Positions 1-6,297 of a stretch of 9,324 bases of DNA are shown one piece after another. How positions within the stretch are numbered: position 1 is the stretch's first letter; the number at the start of each line of letters is the position of its first letter. The notes below the pieces were generated by a model. The model had not been told where the DNA came from, made no database searches, and saw nothing but the letters and a program-made list of their open reading frames with translations. Source of the DNA: Alphaproteobacteria bacterium (lineage in GTDB: Bacteria > Pseudomonadota > Alphaproteobacteria > ATCC43930 > CGMCC-115725); contig JAFAWI010000296.1 in assembly GCA_019241915.1 (NCBI GenBank), positions 1-9,324 of the forward strand, given 5' to 3'. A program made the position numbers and the translations under genes.

Positions 1-60
1 GAGATGCCCGTTCGCCCGACCTGCCCGAGCGCGCAGCACTGCGCGAATCGCGATGTTCGG

Positions 61-357
61 ATGAGCCTGCTGGAGGACGAGGTCGCGCGGCTGCAGGGCC
101 TCGACGCGATCCGCGAGGACGTCGCCAGGCTGCGCGAGGACGAGATCCCCGAACTCACTCGACGGCTGCGCGCTTATGAAGACGCCGAGAACCGCCCCGC
201 CGCGACCGGCGACCGCTTCCGCCGAGCCAAGATCGTCATCAGCAAGGCGCTGCACCCGAACAACTTCACCGGCGACGCTGCGCAGCAGAAGCTGCGCGGC
301 GACCTGTTCAAGGAAATCTGGCCGCAGCTCGAAAAGATCGAAAAGAGTGGCGACTGA
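61..357 (+). CDS. Small coiled-coil protein with degenerate J-domain-like C-terminus (hypothetical)
   Basis: I cannot name this gene. The first ~40 residues are charged and heptad-like (LLEDEVARLQGLDAIREDV), suggesting a coiled coil. After a short Pro/Ala linker, the last ~45 residues (DRFRRAKIVISKALHPNNF onward, ending in FKEIWPQLEKIEK) resemble the small J-domain-like tails of some alphaproteobacterial proteins. The DnaJ signature HPD is replaced by HPN, so stimulation of an Hsp70 ATPase is doubtful. The protein has no signal peptide or membrane segment and should be cytoplasmic. The frame stays open to the left edge: an ATG at 4 would add 19 residues, and the gene could begin outside the window. 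I prefer the ATG at 61 because the preceding codons are poorer in third-position G/C and encode a cysteine-containing stretch unlike the rest. No clear ribosome binding site supports either start. It converges on the aldolase gene with a 26-bp gap. Confidence 0.65.
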   Translation: MSLLEDEVARLQGLDAIREDVARLREDEIPELTRRLRAYEDAENRPAATGDRFRRAKIVISKALHPNNFTGDAAQQKLRGDLFKEIWPQLEKIEKSGD

Positions 358-383
358 TTCCGGGTGCCCGCGCGCCGAAGGTG

Positions 384-1169
384 CTAGAGAAAACCGCGCA
401 TCGTCGCGGCGGTGGCGGCGGCCGCCTGCTGCAGAAAGCCGAGATCGCTGCCCGGCAGCACCACCCGCACGCCCATCTCGATATAGCGCTTGAGCAGCGC
501 CGGGTCGGCGATGCCGCCGACCCCGGCATGCTTGCCGTGCCTGCGGCAGGCGTCAACTACCGCCTGGTAGGCCGCGACGATGCGCTCGTCGCCAAACCCG
601 CCGGGGATGCCAAGCTCCATCGCCAGGTCGTTGGTGCCGATCAGCAGCGAATCGATCCCCGGCACCGCGGCGATCGCCTCGGCGTTGTGGATCGCCAGCG
701 GCGTCTCCAGCATGACGACGATAAACGTCGCGTCGTTGATGGCGGCGCAGCTCTCGGCCGGCGGGTGCTTCTCGTAGCGCAGATGCGGCAAGCCGCCGGC
801 AACGGAGCGGTGGCCGAGCGGCGGGTAGCGCAGCGCGGCGGCGATCTCGCGCGCTTCCTCGGGCGTATCGACATGCGGCATGACGATGCCGAGCGCGCCG
901 CCGTCGAGCACCCGCGTCGCCAGCCACAACTGGCGCGCCGGCACCCGCGCCACCGGCGCGATCCCGGCGCCGTGCGCGGCGACCGAAATCTGCACCGCAG
1001 TGTCGAGATCCATCGAATTGTGCTCGAGATCGAGAAACAGCCAGTCGTAGCCGCAGGCCTTCATCGCCGGCGCGATGTCGACCGTGCGCGCCTGGCGCAG
1101 GATGATGCCGACCGCCATCTCGCCTGCCGCAAGCCGTTCTTTGGCCGCGTTGTGCACCACCGCCGGCAT
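384..1169 (-). CDS. HpcH/HpaI family class II aldolase (2-oxo-acid aldolase)
   Basis: The 261-residue length fits the HpaI family (2,4-dihydroxyhept-2-ene-1,7-dioate aldolase and relatives), metal-dependent cytoplasmic enzymes that split hydroxy-oxo acids into pyruvate and an aldehyde. Visible landmarks are DLEHNSM with the catalytic-type His50, the Arg in PVARVP (Arg75), the RYPPLG segment near 114-119, Glu155 in VMLETP and Asp181 in GTNDLA as metal ligands, and the late GVRVVLPGSD segment. From memory of E. coli HpaI, the residue two before the metal-binding Glu is usually Gln; here it is Met153, so substrate range may differ. The start has a strong ribosome binding site, AAGGGAGG, about 4 nt upstream. 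The gene lies 99 bp downstream of the SDR gene on the same strand, suggesting one operon, although an inverted repeat lies between them. The true substrate is unknown; siblings annotated as 4-hydroxy-2-oxovalerate or 2-dehydro-3-deoxyglucarate aldolase cannot be excluded. Confidence 0.93.
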   Translation of the reverse strand: MPAVVHNAAKERLAAGEMAVGIILRQARTVDIAPAMKACGYDWLFLDLEHNSMDLDTAVQISVAAHGAGIAPVARVPARQLWLATRVLDGGALGIVMPHVDTPEEAREIAAALRYPPLGHRSVAGGLPHLRYEKHPPAESCAAINDATFIVVMLETPLAIHNAEAIAAVPGIDSLLIGTNDLAMELGIPGGFGDERIVAAYQAVVDACRRHGKHAGVGGIADPALLKRYIEMGVRVVLPGSDLGFLQQAAAATAATMRGFL

Positions 1170-1189
1170 GCTTCCCTCCTTGTCGTCTT

Positions 1190-1214
1190 CGCCGATCCTA
1201 GAGCAGGATCGGCG
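1190..1214. repeat. 10-bp perfect inverted repeat ahead of the aldolase gene
   Basis: The arms CGCCGATCCT (1190-1199) and AGGATCGGCG (1205-1214) are exact reverse complements around a 5-nt loop. In minus-strand RNA the hairpin lies between the SDR stop and the aldolase ribosome binding site, ending about 9 nt before that site. No T-run follows, so it is not a classic intrinsic terminator. It could be an operator, a processing or stability hairpin that adjusts the SDR:aldolase ratio, or a remnant of a dispersed intergenic repeat. Function unknown. Confidence 0.6.
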
Positions 1215-1268
1215 CCGGCGTAACCTCTCGGGCGGGCCGCTCGCGCCGAAGGCGAGGTCAGCCGCGCG

Positions 1269-2030
1269 TCAAAACTGCACGCGCTGCGTCAGCGCGCCGT
1301 CGACGATCAGGTTGGTCCCGGTGATAAAGCTGGCGCGCGGGCTGGCGAGGAAGACGACCGCGTTGGCCACTTCCCGGGGCGTTCCCATGCGGCCGGTCGG
1401 ATTGCGCGAAAGCATCGCCTTGAACATCTCGGGGTTGCGCTCCTCGACGATGTTCCAGACGCCGCCCTTGAAATAGACATTGCCCGGCGACACCAGGTTG
1501 GCGCGGATGTTCTTCGCCGCAAGGTTGCGCGCCAGCCCTTTGATGTACGGGATCAGCGCTGCCTTGACCGCGGCATAGGAGCGCGTCGGGCCGTACACTT
1601 CAGCCATGGCCGTGCTGCCGACCGCGACGATCGACCCGCACGACGACTTTTCCAGGTGGGGCAGCGCCGCTTCGCAGCCGAACACCGTCGCCATCACATC
1701 GATTTCGAAGCCGCGGCGCCACGATTCCTCGTCCATCCCCTGCGCCAGCGCGCTGACATTGGCGACGAAGACGTCGATCCCGCCGAGCGCCGCCGCGGCG
1801 TCCGCGACCCATGATTTCAAGGCCGCGAGGTCGGCGACGTCGACGGCGCTGCCGTGTGCCCTGACACCCTTCTTTTCGAGCGCTGCGGCGGTTTCGGCCA
1901 CCGGACCGGCGCTGCGCGCGCAGAGGGCGACGTCGCACCCCTCCTCGGCCAGCTGCTCGACGATGGCACGGCCGATGCCGCGGGTGCCGCCGCTCACCAG
2001 CGCCTTTTTGCCCTTGAGCCCAAGGTCCAT
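1269..2030 (-). CDS. SDR family NAD(P)-dependent oxidoreductase
   Basis: A classical short-chain dehydrogenase/reductase of 253 residues, the usual length. The Rossmann-type dinucleotide motif SGGTRGIG lies at 13-20, the Asp of AVDVAD near 64, an NVSA segment at 91-94 in place of the common NNAG, and the catalytic Ser139 with Tyr152-x-x-x-Lys156 at standard spacing. SPGNV follows at 181-185 and the C-terminus has the typical TGTNLIVDGA. It should oxidise a hydroxyl or reduce a carbonyl on a small metabolite in the cytoplasm; Arg39 after the second strand hints at NADPH but does not prove it. I chose the ATG at 2030 because it is preceded by AGGAAG and begins directly with the first strand. 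The frame is open to 2213, but that extension overlaps the divergent transporter. It is likely co-transcribed with the downstream aldolase, so both may serve one hydroxy- or oxo-acid pathway (inference). Confidence 0.93.
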   Translation of the reverse strand: MDLGLKGKKALVSGGTRGIGRAIVEQLAEEGCDVALCARSAGPVAETAAALEKKGVRAHGSAVDVADLAALKSWVADAAAALGGIDVFVANVSALAQGMDEESWRRGFEIDVMATVFGCEAALPHLEKSSCGSIVAVGSTAMAEVYGPTRSYAAVKAALIPYIKGLARNLAAKNIRANLVSPGNVYFKGGVWNIVEERNPEMFKAMLSRNPTGRMGTPREVANAVVFLASPRASFITGTNLIVDGALTQRVQF

Positions 2031-2036
2031 TTGCCG

Positions 2037-2042
2037 CTTCCT
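2037..2042 (-). promoter_or_regulatory. Ribosome binding site fixing the SDR start
   Basis: AGGAAG on the minus strand, 6 nt before the ATG at 2030. It supports this start over the in-frame upstream Met codons reaching 2213. Confidence 0.7.
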
Positions 2043-2074
2043 GCCTAAACAACGATCACCGCGGATCGCGAGGG

Positions 2075-2085
2075 TGTAGACTACA
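2075..2085. promoter_or_regulatory. Candidate operator palindrome TGTAGACTACA between divergent genes
   Basis: A perfect 11-bp palindrome (TGTAG, central A, CTACA) sits in the 106-bp gap between the divergent SDR and MFS genes, where one bound regulator could control both. The TGT...ACA form is reminiscent of GntR/FCD-type operators, but no regulator gene lies in the window. A second, weaker inverted repeat, CGATC-N6-GATCG, lies at 2053-2068. Confidence 0.35.
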
Positions 2086-2136
2086 AACCGACGGCCACGC
2101 CAACAACCGGCCGCGGGAACGCCTGTAACAAAGCTT

Positions 2137-3408
2137 ATGCCTTCATCGCCCGAGGCCGGCGTCGCGCCGGAATCCGGCGCCGGCCTGTGCGCCGCCGCCG
2201 CTGCCGAGAACAAGCGTTGGCTGTTGGCGCTGCCGGATTTCCGCCGGCTGTGGCTGATCGGTCTCGTCGTCTTTGCGGTGCGCTGGCTGGAGATGCTGGT
2301 GGTCGGCGTGTTCGTCTACCAGCACACCGGTTCGGCGTTCGAAGTCGCGATGATGACGCTGCTGCGCATGGCGCCGATGGTGATGTTCGGGCCGCTGATC
2401 GGCGCGTTGGTCGAAAGCCGCGAGCGGCGACCCGTGCAGGTGGCCGCCTGCCTCTGCCTGCTTGTGATCGCGTCACTGATGGCAATGCTCGCGTATCGCG
2501 GCGCGCTCGAGGTCTGGCACCTGGCGCTGGCCAGTTTCTGCAACGGCGTCGCCTGGGCCGCCGACAATCCGGTGCGGCGGGTGATGATCGGCGAGGTCGT
2601 CGGGCCCGAGCGGATGGGCGCCGCGATGGCGACCGATGTCGGCGCCAACAACGCCAGCCGCATGCTGGGGCCGACGATCGGGGGATTTGTGCTGGCGACG
2701 TTCGGCATCGCCGGCGCGTTCACGATCAGCGTCGCCTGCTATGCGCTGGCGTTGGCCGCGGCGCTGCGGTTGCGCCACCGCAACGCGCTGGCGACCGGCG
2801 CGTCGGGCGCCGTGCTGGCGCATATCATCGAGGGGCTGCTGCTGGCGCGGCGCGACCCGCGCCTCGTCGCGCTGCTGACCGTCACCGTCATCTACAATGT
2901 GTTCGGCTGGCCGTTCACCAGCATGATCCCGGTTATCGGCCAGGACAACCTGCACCTCGAAGCGGGCGGGATCGGCGTCCTCGCCAGCATGGACGGGATC
3001 GGGTCGTTTGTCGGGGCGATCGCGATTGCGCTCTGGGTGCGGCAGGCGCATTTCACCCGGCTCTATATCACCGCAGTGCTGAGCTACTTGGTGCTGCTGA
3101 TGGGCTTCGCGCTGGCGCCGCACCCGCTGTTCGCCGGCGGCGCGCTGGTGTTGACCGGACTTGCCAATTCGGGGTTCAGCGTGATGCAGGCGACCTTGAT
3201 CTATCTTGCTGCGCCGGCCGAGATGCGAAGCCGGCTTTACGGTGTGCTGTCGCTGTGCATCGGCTCCGGGCTGGTCGGGTTTCTGCTTCTCGGCGCCGTC
3301 GCCGAATTGGTCGGCGCCCCGGCGGCGACCGCGCTCAGTGGTGTCGAGGGGTTGCTGGTCTTGGCCCTGACCTGGCGCTGGTGGCGCCAGCTGTTCCGCC
3401 GCGGCTAG
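2137..3408 (+). CDS. MFS transporter, MFS_3/EntS-like (DHA3-type) exporter
   Basis: A 423-residue inner-membrane protein with about twelve hydrophobic segments, the first starting near residue 36 after PDFRRLWL. That opening and the segment FGPLIGALVESRERRPVQ (83-100), a variant of the MFS loop motif G-x-x-x-D-R-x-x-R-R, point to the MFS_3 group containing the enterobactin exporter EntS and DHA3 drug efflux proteins. Members export small molecules by proton antiport; the substrate here cannot be inferred. The start is uncertain: no Shine-Dalgarno sequence is visible upstream of the ATG at 2137, and the first ~25 residues are Ala/Pro/Gly-rich, so initiation might be leaderless or further in. 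The gene is divergent from the SDR gene with a palindrome between them, so shared control and a role in export linked to that pathway are possible. Its stop is 14 bp from the end of the convergent amidohydrolase gene. Confidence 0.9.
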   Translation: MPSSPEAGVAPESGAGLCAAAAAENKRWLLALPDFRRLWLIGLVVFAVRWLEMLVVGVFVYQHTGSAFEVAMMTLLRMAPMVMFGPLIGALVESRERRPVQVAACLCLLVIASLMAMLAYRGALEVWHLALASFCNGVAWAADNPVRRVMIGEVVGPERMGAAMATDVGANNASRMLGPTIGGFVLATFGIAGAFTISVACYALALAAALRLRHRNALATGASGAVLAHIIEGLLLARRDPRLVALLTVTVIYNVFGWPFTSMIPVIGQDNLHLEAGGIGVLASMDGIGSFVGAIAIALWVRQAHFTRLYITAVLSYLVLLMGFALAPHPLFAGGALVLTGLANSGFSVMQATLIYLAAPAEMRSRLYGVLSLCIGSGLVGFLLLGAVAELVGAPAATALSGVEGLLVLALTWRWWRQLFRRG

Positions 3409-3422
3409 CGCTCGGCCGCCCT

Positions 3423-4919
3423 TCATTCGGCGCGGGCGCCATAGCGGTGGACATGGTACGGCAGGCGCGCGAGCCCCGGGCAATGGCTGCCGACCACCGG
3501 CTCCAGCGCCGCGTAGAGCCGCCGATTGTCCGCATTGGCGGCGAACAGCCGCTCGCGCGCCGCCTCGGCCCGCCCGCGCAACTGCGCGAGGTCGATGCCG
3601 ACGGGCCGGCGGTCGCGTACGACCCAGCGGCCGGCGATCATCACGCCGTCGACCGCAGTGCCGTCCTCGCCATGCACCAGCTGGTTGACCGGGTCGTTGA
3701 GCGGCAGCCAGTTCGGGTGGTCGAGGTCGAGCAGCACCAAATCGGCCTTCCAGCCGGGGGCGATGCGGCCGATCCGGTCGCCGAGGCCGAGCGCGCGGGC
3801 GCTGCCCTCGGTCGCCGCCAGCGCCGCCTCCCGCGTCGTCAGCCAACGGCGCCAGTCCGGCCCCTGCACCTTGGAGGCGAACGAGGCCAGCCGCATCGCC
3901 TCGTACATGTTCTGGTTGTCGGCACAGGTCGCGCCGTCGGTGCCGATGCCGAGATTGACCCGGCGCTCGAGCATTGCGCGCGCATCGGCAAGGCCGCTGC
4001 CGATCCGCATATTGCTGCCGGGGTTGTGCGCGACCGAGGCGCCGTGGTCGCCGAGCCGGCCCATGTCGTCGTCGTCGAGCCAGACGCCATGCGCGACGGT
4101 GAAATGCGGCCCTAGCACGCCGAGCGCGTCGAGATGTGCGGTCTGCGTCTTGCCGTAGAGACGCAGGCTGGCGACGGCCTGGATCTTCGACTCGGCGACG
4201 TGGCTGTGCAGGCCGACAGCAAAGTCGCGCGCCAACCCGGCGCAGCCGAGGATGAACGCATCGGAGCAGTGATGCGGGATCGTCGGCGCCACCGCGGGCC
4301 GCACCAGATCGCGGTCGCCGGGCCAGGCCGCAAAGCCGTCGCGGATCGCCGCCAGCGTTGCCTCGCCGGGCGCGAGACGCAAGCCCGCCACCGCCTCGCG
4401 CAGCGCCGCCGGGACGGCGTCGGCGAGACCGGGGATCGCTTCGTAGAAGCTGCGGTCGGCAACCATCGGCGCGATCACCGCGCGCATGCCCAGGTCGGCA
4501 TAGGCAGAGGCGACCGCGGCCATTCCGTCGCGGCTCGGCATCGGCCATTCGAAGAACAGGTCGTAGCACGCGGTGCACCCCTTGAGCATCATCTCGACCG
4601 CGCCGAGTTGCGCCGATAGCCGCATGTCGTCGTAGCCGCGATGGCCGCTCAACATCGGCGCCGCAGTCAACAGCAGCTCGAGCGTCCAGCGGTCGCCCAT
4701 CCCCTTGCCGAGATTGCCGTGCGAGTGGGTGTGCGCGTTGACGAGGCCCGGATGGATCAAACGGCGCGAGGCATCGACCTCGCTCGCCCCTTCCGGCGCA
4801 GCGGCGCCGGGGGTCGCGACCGCGCGGATCGTGTCGTCCTCGATTACGACGTCGGCGACATCCGCGGTGCCGTTGGCGATGTCGAGGACGCGGCCGCCGC
4901 GCAGGATCGTGTGGGTCAT
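3423..4919 (-). CDS. Amidohydrolase family protein (TRZ/ATZ, cytosine deaminase-like)
   Basis: A 498-residue metal-dependent hydrolase of the amidohydrolase superfamily, acting in the cytoplasm on a C-N bond (deamination or dechlorination type). A small N-terminal beta-sandwich part contains VVIEDDTIRAV. The barrel begins at PGLVNAHTH, with His63 and His65 as metal ligands. His240 and Glu243 lie in HSHVAES, His277 in VAHGVW and Asp328 in GTDGA. These match the mononuclear pattern HxH...HxxE...H...D seen in TM0936, TrzN and guanine/cytosine deaminase relatives. The C-terminus returns to the sandwich (GWKADLVLLDLD, VMIAGRWVV). The residues after GTDG are TCADNQNM rather than the more usual SNN-type stretch. 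The start is well supported: TGAGGAGG lies 6 nt before the ATG at 4919. It is divergent from the peroxiredoxin gene. Substrate unknown; guanine, 8-oxoguanine, s-triazine or other heterocycle are all possible. Confidence 0.93.
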   Translation of the reverse strand: MTHTILRGGRVLDIANGTADVADVVIEDDTIRAVATPGAAAPEGASEVDASRRLIHPGLVNAHTHSHGNLGKGMGDRWTLELLLTAAPMLSGHRGYDDMRLSAQLGAVEMMLKGCTACYDLFFEWPMPSRDGMAAVASAYADLGMRAVIAPMVADRSFYEAIPGLADAVPAALREAVAGLRLAPGEATLAAIRDGFAAWPGDRDLVRPAVAPTIPHHCSDAFILGCAGLARDFAVGLHSHVAESKIQAVASLRLYGKTQTAHLDALGVLGPHFTVAHGVWLDDDDMGRLGDHGASVAHNPGSNMRIGSGLADARAMLERRVNLGIGTDGATCADNQNMYEAMRLASFASKVQGPDWRRWLTTREAALAATEGSARALGLGDRIGRIAPGWKADLVLLDLDHPNWLPLNDPVNQLVHGEDGTAVDGVMIAGRWVVRDRRPVGIDLAQLRGRAEAARERLFAANADNRRLYAALEPVVGSHCPGLARLPYHVHRYGARAE

Positions 4920-4995
4920 CGCCAGCCTCCTCAGCCCGAATGCGCAGAGCCTAGCACCGGAGATGGCCGATCTTGAACCAGCCGCCGCGATCGCT

Positions 4996-5018
4996 TAATT
5001 TAGAATAATTCTAATTTA
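4996..5018. promoter_or_regulatory. Fur-superfamily-like (Irr/PerR-type) operator in the peroxiredoxin leader
   Basis: The core TTAGAATAATTCTAA (5000-5014) is a perfect 15-bp palindrome around a central A. Symmetry continues to 4996 and 5018 with one mismatched pair (4999/5015). The core matches the alphaproteobacterial Irr iron control element as I recall it (TTTAGAA-N3-TTCTAAA, one end base off) and differs from the Bacillus PerR box TTATAATNATTATAA at two symmetric positions. An overlapping direct repeat, TAATTTAG, occurs at 4996-5003 and 5012-5019. TAGAAT at 5001-5006 could also serve as a -10 element, which would place the operator over the promoter; the best -35 candidate (TTGAAC, 4973-4978) is too far away to be convincing. 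The site ends at the peroxiredoxin ribosome binding site and also lies upstream of the divergent amidohydrolase gene. Confidence 0.6.
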
Positions 5019-5028
5019 GGAGATCGCG

Positions 5029-5577
5029 ATGCAAGGCCGTCCCGTTCCCGACTCTGTGTTCAAGACCCGCGTGCGCGACGAGAGCGTGCCGGGTCCGAAC
5101 CCCTATCGCTGGCAAGATGTTTCGACCGACGAGCTGTTCAAGGGCAGGCGCGTCGTCGTGTTCTCGCTGCCCGGCGCGTTCACCCCGACCTGCTCCAACA
5201 AGCAATGCCCGGCGTTCGATCTTGCCTATGCCGAGATGCGCGCGCTTGGCATCGACGAGGTCTACTGCATCAGCGTCAACGACGCGTTTGTGATGCACAA
5301 CTGGGCGAAGAGTCTCGGCCTCAAGAACGTCAAGCTGATCCCCGACGGCTCGGGCCATTTCACCCGGCGCATCGGCATGCTGGTCAACAAGGACCATCTC
5401 GGCTTCGGCTACCGCAGCTGGCGTTACGCGATGGTGGTCGACGACGGGGTCGTCGAGAAATGGTTCGAAGAGCCGGGCATCAACGACGCCGGCAGCGACG
5501 ACGATCCCTATGGCGAAACCGATCCGGGACGCGTCCTTGATTATCTGAAGAGGGCGCCGCAGCGCCTCGCGGCTTAA
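5029..5577 (+). CDS. Peroxiredoxin, Prx5 (AhpC/TSA, redoxin) family
   Basis: A 182-residue thiol peroxidase that reduces hydrogen peroxide and organic hydroperoxides in the cytoplasm. The active-site motif PGAFTPTCSNKQCP gives the peroxidatic Cys55 with Pro48 and Thr52; Arg133 in SWRYAMVVDDG completes the usual catalytic set. Further cysteines are Cys60 and Cys80 (YCISVND). Without a structure I cannot say whether one resolves the disulfide or whether the enzyme is 1-Cys and uses glutaredoxin or thioredoxin. Length and motif order agree with bacterial Prx5 proteins; no glutaredoxin domain is fused. The ATG at 5029 follows AGGAG by 6 nt. The Irr/PerR-like palindrome just upstream suggests iron- or peroxide-dependent expression (inference). 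It is probably monocistronic: the next feature downstream is a tRNA on the opposite strand. Confidence 0.95.
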   Translation: MQGRPVPDSVFKTRVRDESVPGPNPYRWQDVSTDELFKGRRVVVFSLPGAFTPTCSNKQCPAFDLAYAEMRALGIDEVYCISVNDAFVMHNWAKSLGLKNVKLIPDGSGHFTRRIGMLVNKDHLGFGYRSWRYAMVVDDGVVEKWFEEPGINDAGSDDDPYGETDPGRVLDYLKRAPQRLAA

Positions 5578-5596
5578 AGGCGGGACTTCGCCTCGT

Positions 5597-5618
5597 CGCC
5601 GCGGGTTCTCCTGCGGCG
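5597..5618. terminator. Hairpin between convergent peroxiredoxin and tRNA-Ala genes
   Basis: Arms CGCCGCGGG (5597-5605) and CCTGCGGCG (5610-5618) form a 9-bp stem with one G-T pair and a TTCT loop. It lies 3' of both the peroxiredoxin (+) and the tRNA (-), where a bidirectional terminator is expected. Neither side has a T-run, so Rho-assisted termination or 3'-end protection is as likely. Confidence 0.4.
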
Positions 5619-5620
5619 CG

Positions 5621-5696
5621 TGGTGGAGCTGAGGGGGATCGAACCCCTGACCTCGGCATTGCGAACGCCGCGCTCTCCCAGCTGAGCTACAGCCCC
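5621..5696 (-). tRNA. tRNA-Ala (anticodon CGC)
   Basis: The minus strand gives a complete 76-nt cloverleaf. The acceptor is GGGGCTG paired with CAGCTCC, followed by discriminator A and an encoded CCA. The D arm is GCTC/GAGC. The anticodon stem CGGCG/TGCCG has loop TTCGCAA, with anticodon CGC at 5661-5663. The T arm is AGGGG-TTCGATC-CCCCT. Anticodon CGC reads the alanine codon GCG, which is very common in the genes of this GC-rich window. A promoter lies about 46-74 nt upstream of the mature 5' end. Confidence 0.97.
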
Positions 5697-5741
5697 GATT
5701 CGCCCGTATTCGTCGCCCGGCTGGCCGCCGAGCGGGCCGCG

Positions 5742-5770
5742 ACTATGAGGAAGGGGTCCGAGGCTGTCAA
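5742..5770 (-). promoter_or_regulatory. Sigma-70-type promoter of tRNA-Ala
   Basis: On the minus strand a perfect -35 TTGACA (5765-5770) is followed after exactly 17 bp by CATAGT (5742-5747), a 4/6 match to the -10. Transcription would start near 5735 and give a leader of about 39 nt before the mature tRNA 5' end, to be removed by RNase P. Confidence 0.7.
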
Positions 5771-5911
5771 GCGCGCCCCCTTTGCCGCGCAAGCGTTTGC
5801 TTTGCTGGCAGAAACCTTGGCGAAACTGGTCCCGGCGCGGCGGCCTCCCATGCTTGCGGATCGGCCGGCGCGCGGCTACCGTCCGCACAACCGTTGCTCG
5901 GATATCGCTCG

Positions 5912-6214
5912 ATGCGCGCCATTCTGTGGCTGATCAACACGATCATCACGATTTACATCTGGCTTCTGATCGCGCAGGCGGTGCTGAGCTGGCTGCTCGC
6001 CTTCGGGGTGATCAACCGCTACAACCGCAGTGTCTCGGTAATCGGCGATTTCCTCTATCGCGTCACCGAGCCGGCGTTGCGCCCGATCCGCGCGATGCTG
6101 CCCAATTTTGGCGGGATCGATATTTCGCCGGTCGTGCTGATCCTCATCCTCTATTTTGTCCGCATCCTGATCGACGAGGACATCGCCCCCTTCCTTCTCG
6201 GTTACATGCCCTAG
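5912..6214 (+). CDS. YggT family integral membrane protein
   Basis: A 100-residue protein with two hydrophobic segments (about residues 4-30 and 72-88) joined by the family hallmark region LYRVTEPALRPIRAMLP, then GGIDISPVV at 68-75. This is the standard size and architecture of YggT, a small inner-membrane family found across bacteria and related to chloroplast CCB3, which acts in cytochrome b6f assembly. The bacterial role is poorly defined; links to osmotic or ion homeostasis and to cell division or membrane protein assembly have been proposed. I chose the ATG at 5912, which starts just before the first membrane segment. An in-frame TTG at 5894 would add six residues, and neither start has an obvious Shine-Dalgarno sequence. 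No recognisable partner gene adjoins it; it is divergent from tRNA-Ala and converges on the MHS transporter. Confidence 0.9.
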   Translation: MRAILWLINTIITIYIWLLIAQAVLSWLLAFGVINRYNRSVSVIGDFLYRVTEPALRPIRAMLPNFGGIDISPVVLILILYFVRILIDEDIAPFLLGYMP

Positions 6215-6297
6215 CGACGGCCGCCGCGCCGCGTTGGCGATGCCGCGACGCCGCCGGCGCCACATCGGCGGGTCGCGGGCGGTGGACTGGCTTGCAT

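Noticed and set aside
381..1223. 280-residue plus-strand open frame
   Set aside because: It is antisense to the well-supported HpaI-type aldolase and has shadow-like Arg/His/Asp composition.
2187..4115. 642-residue plus-strand open frame
   Set aside because: It overlaps the MFS gene in another frame and runs antisense through the amidohydrolase gene. It is Arg/Ala/Gly/Asp-rich without recognisable motifs, as expected for stop-free shadow frames in GC-rich DNA.
2473..4578. 701-residue minus-strand open frame
   Set aside because: It overlaps the amidohydrolase in a different frame and is antisense to the MFS gene. It is low-complexity Arg/Ala with no family signature.
5574..5888. 104-residue minus-strand frame
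   Set aside because: It reads straight through the tRNA-Ala gene and its promoter and shows no protein family features.
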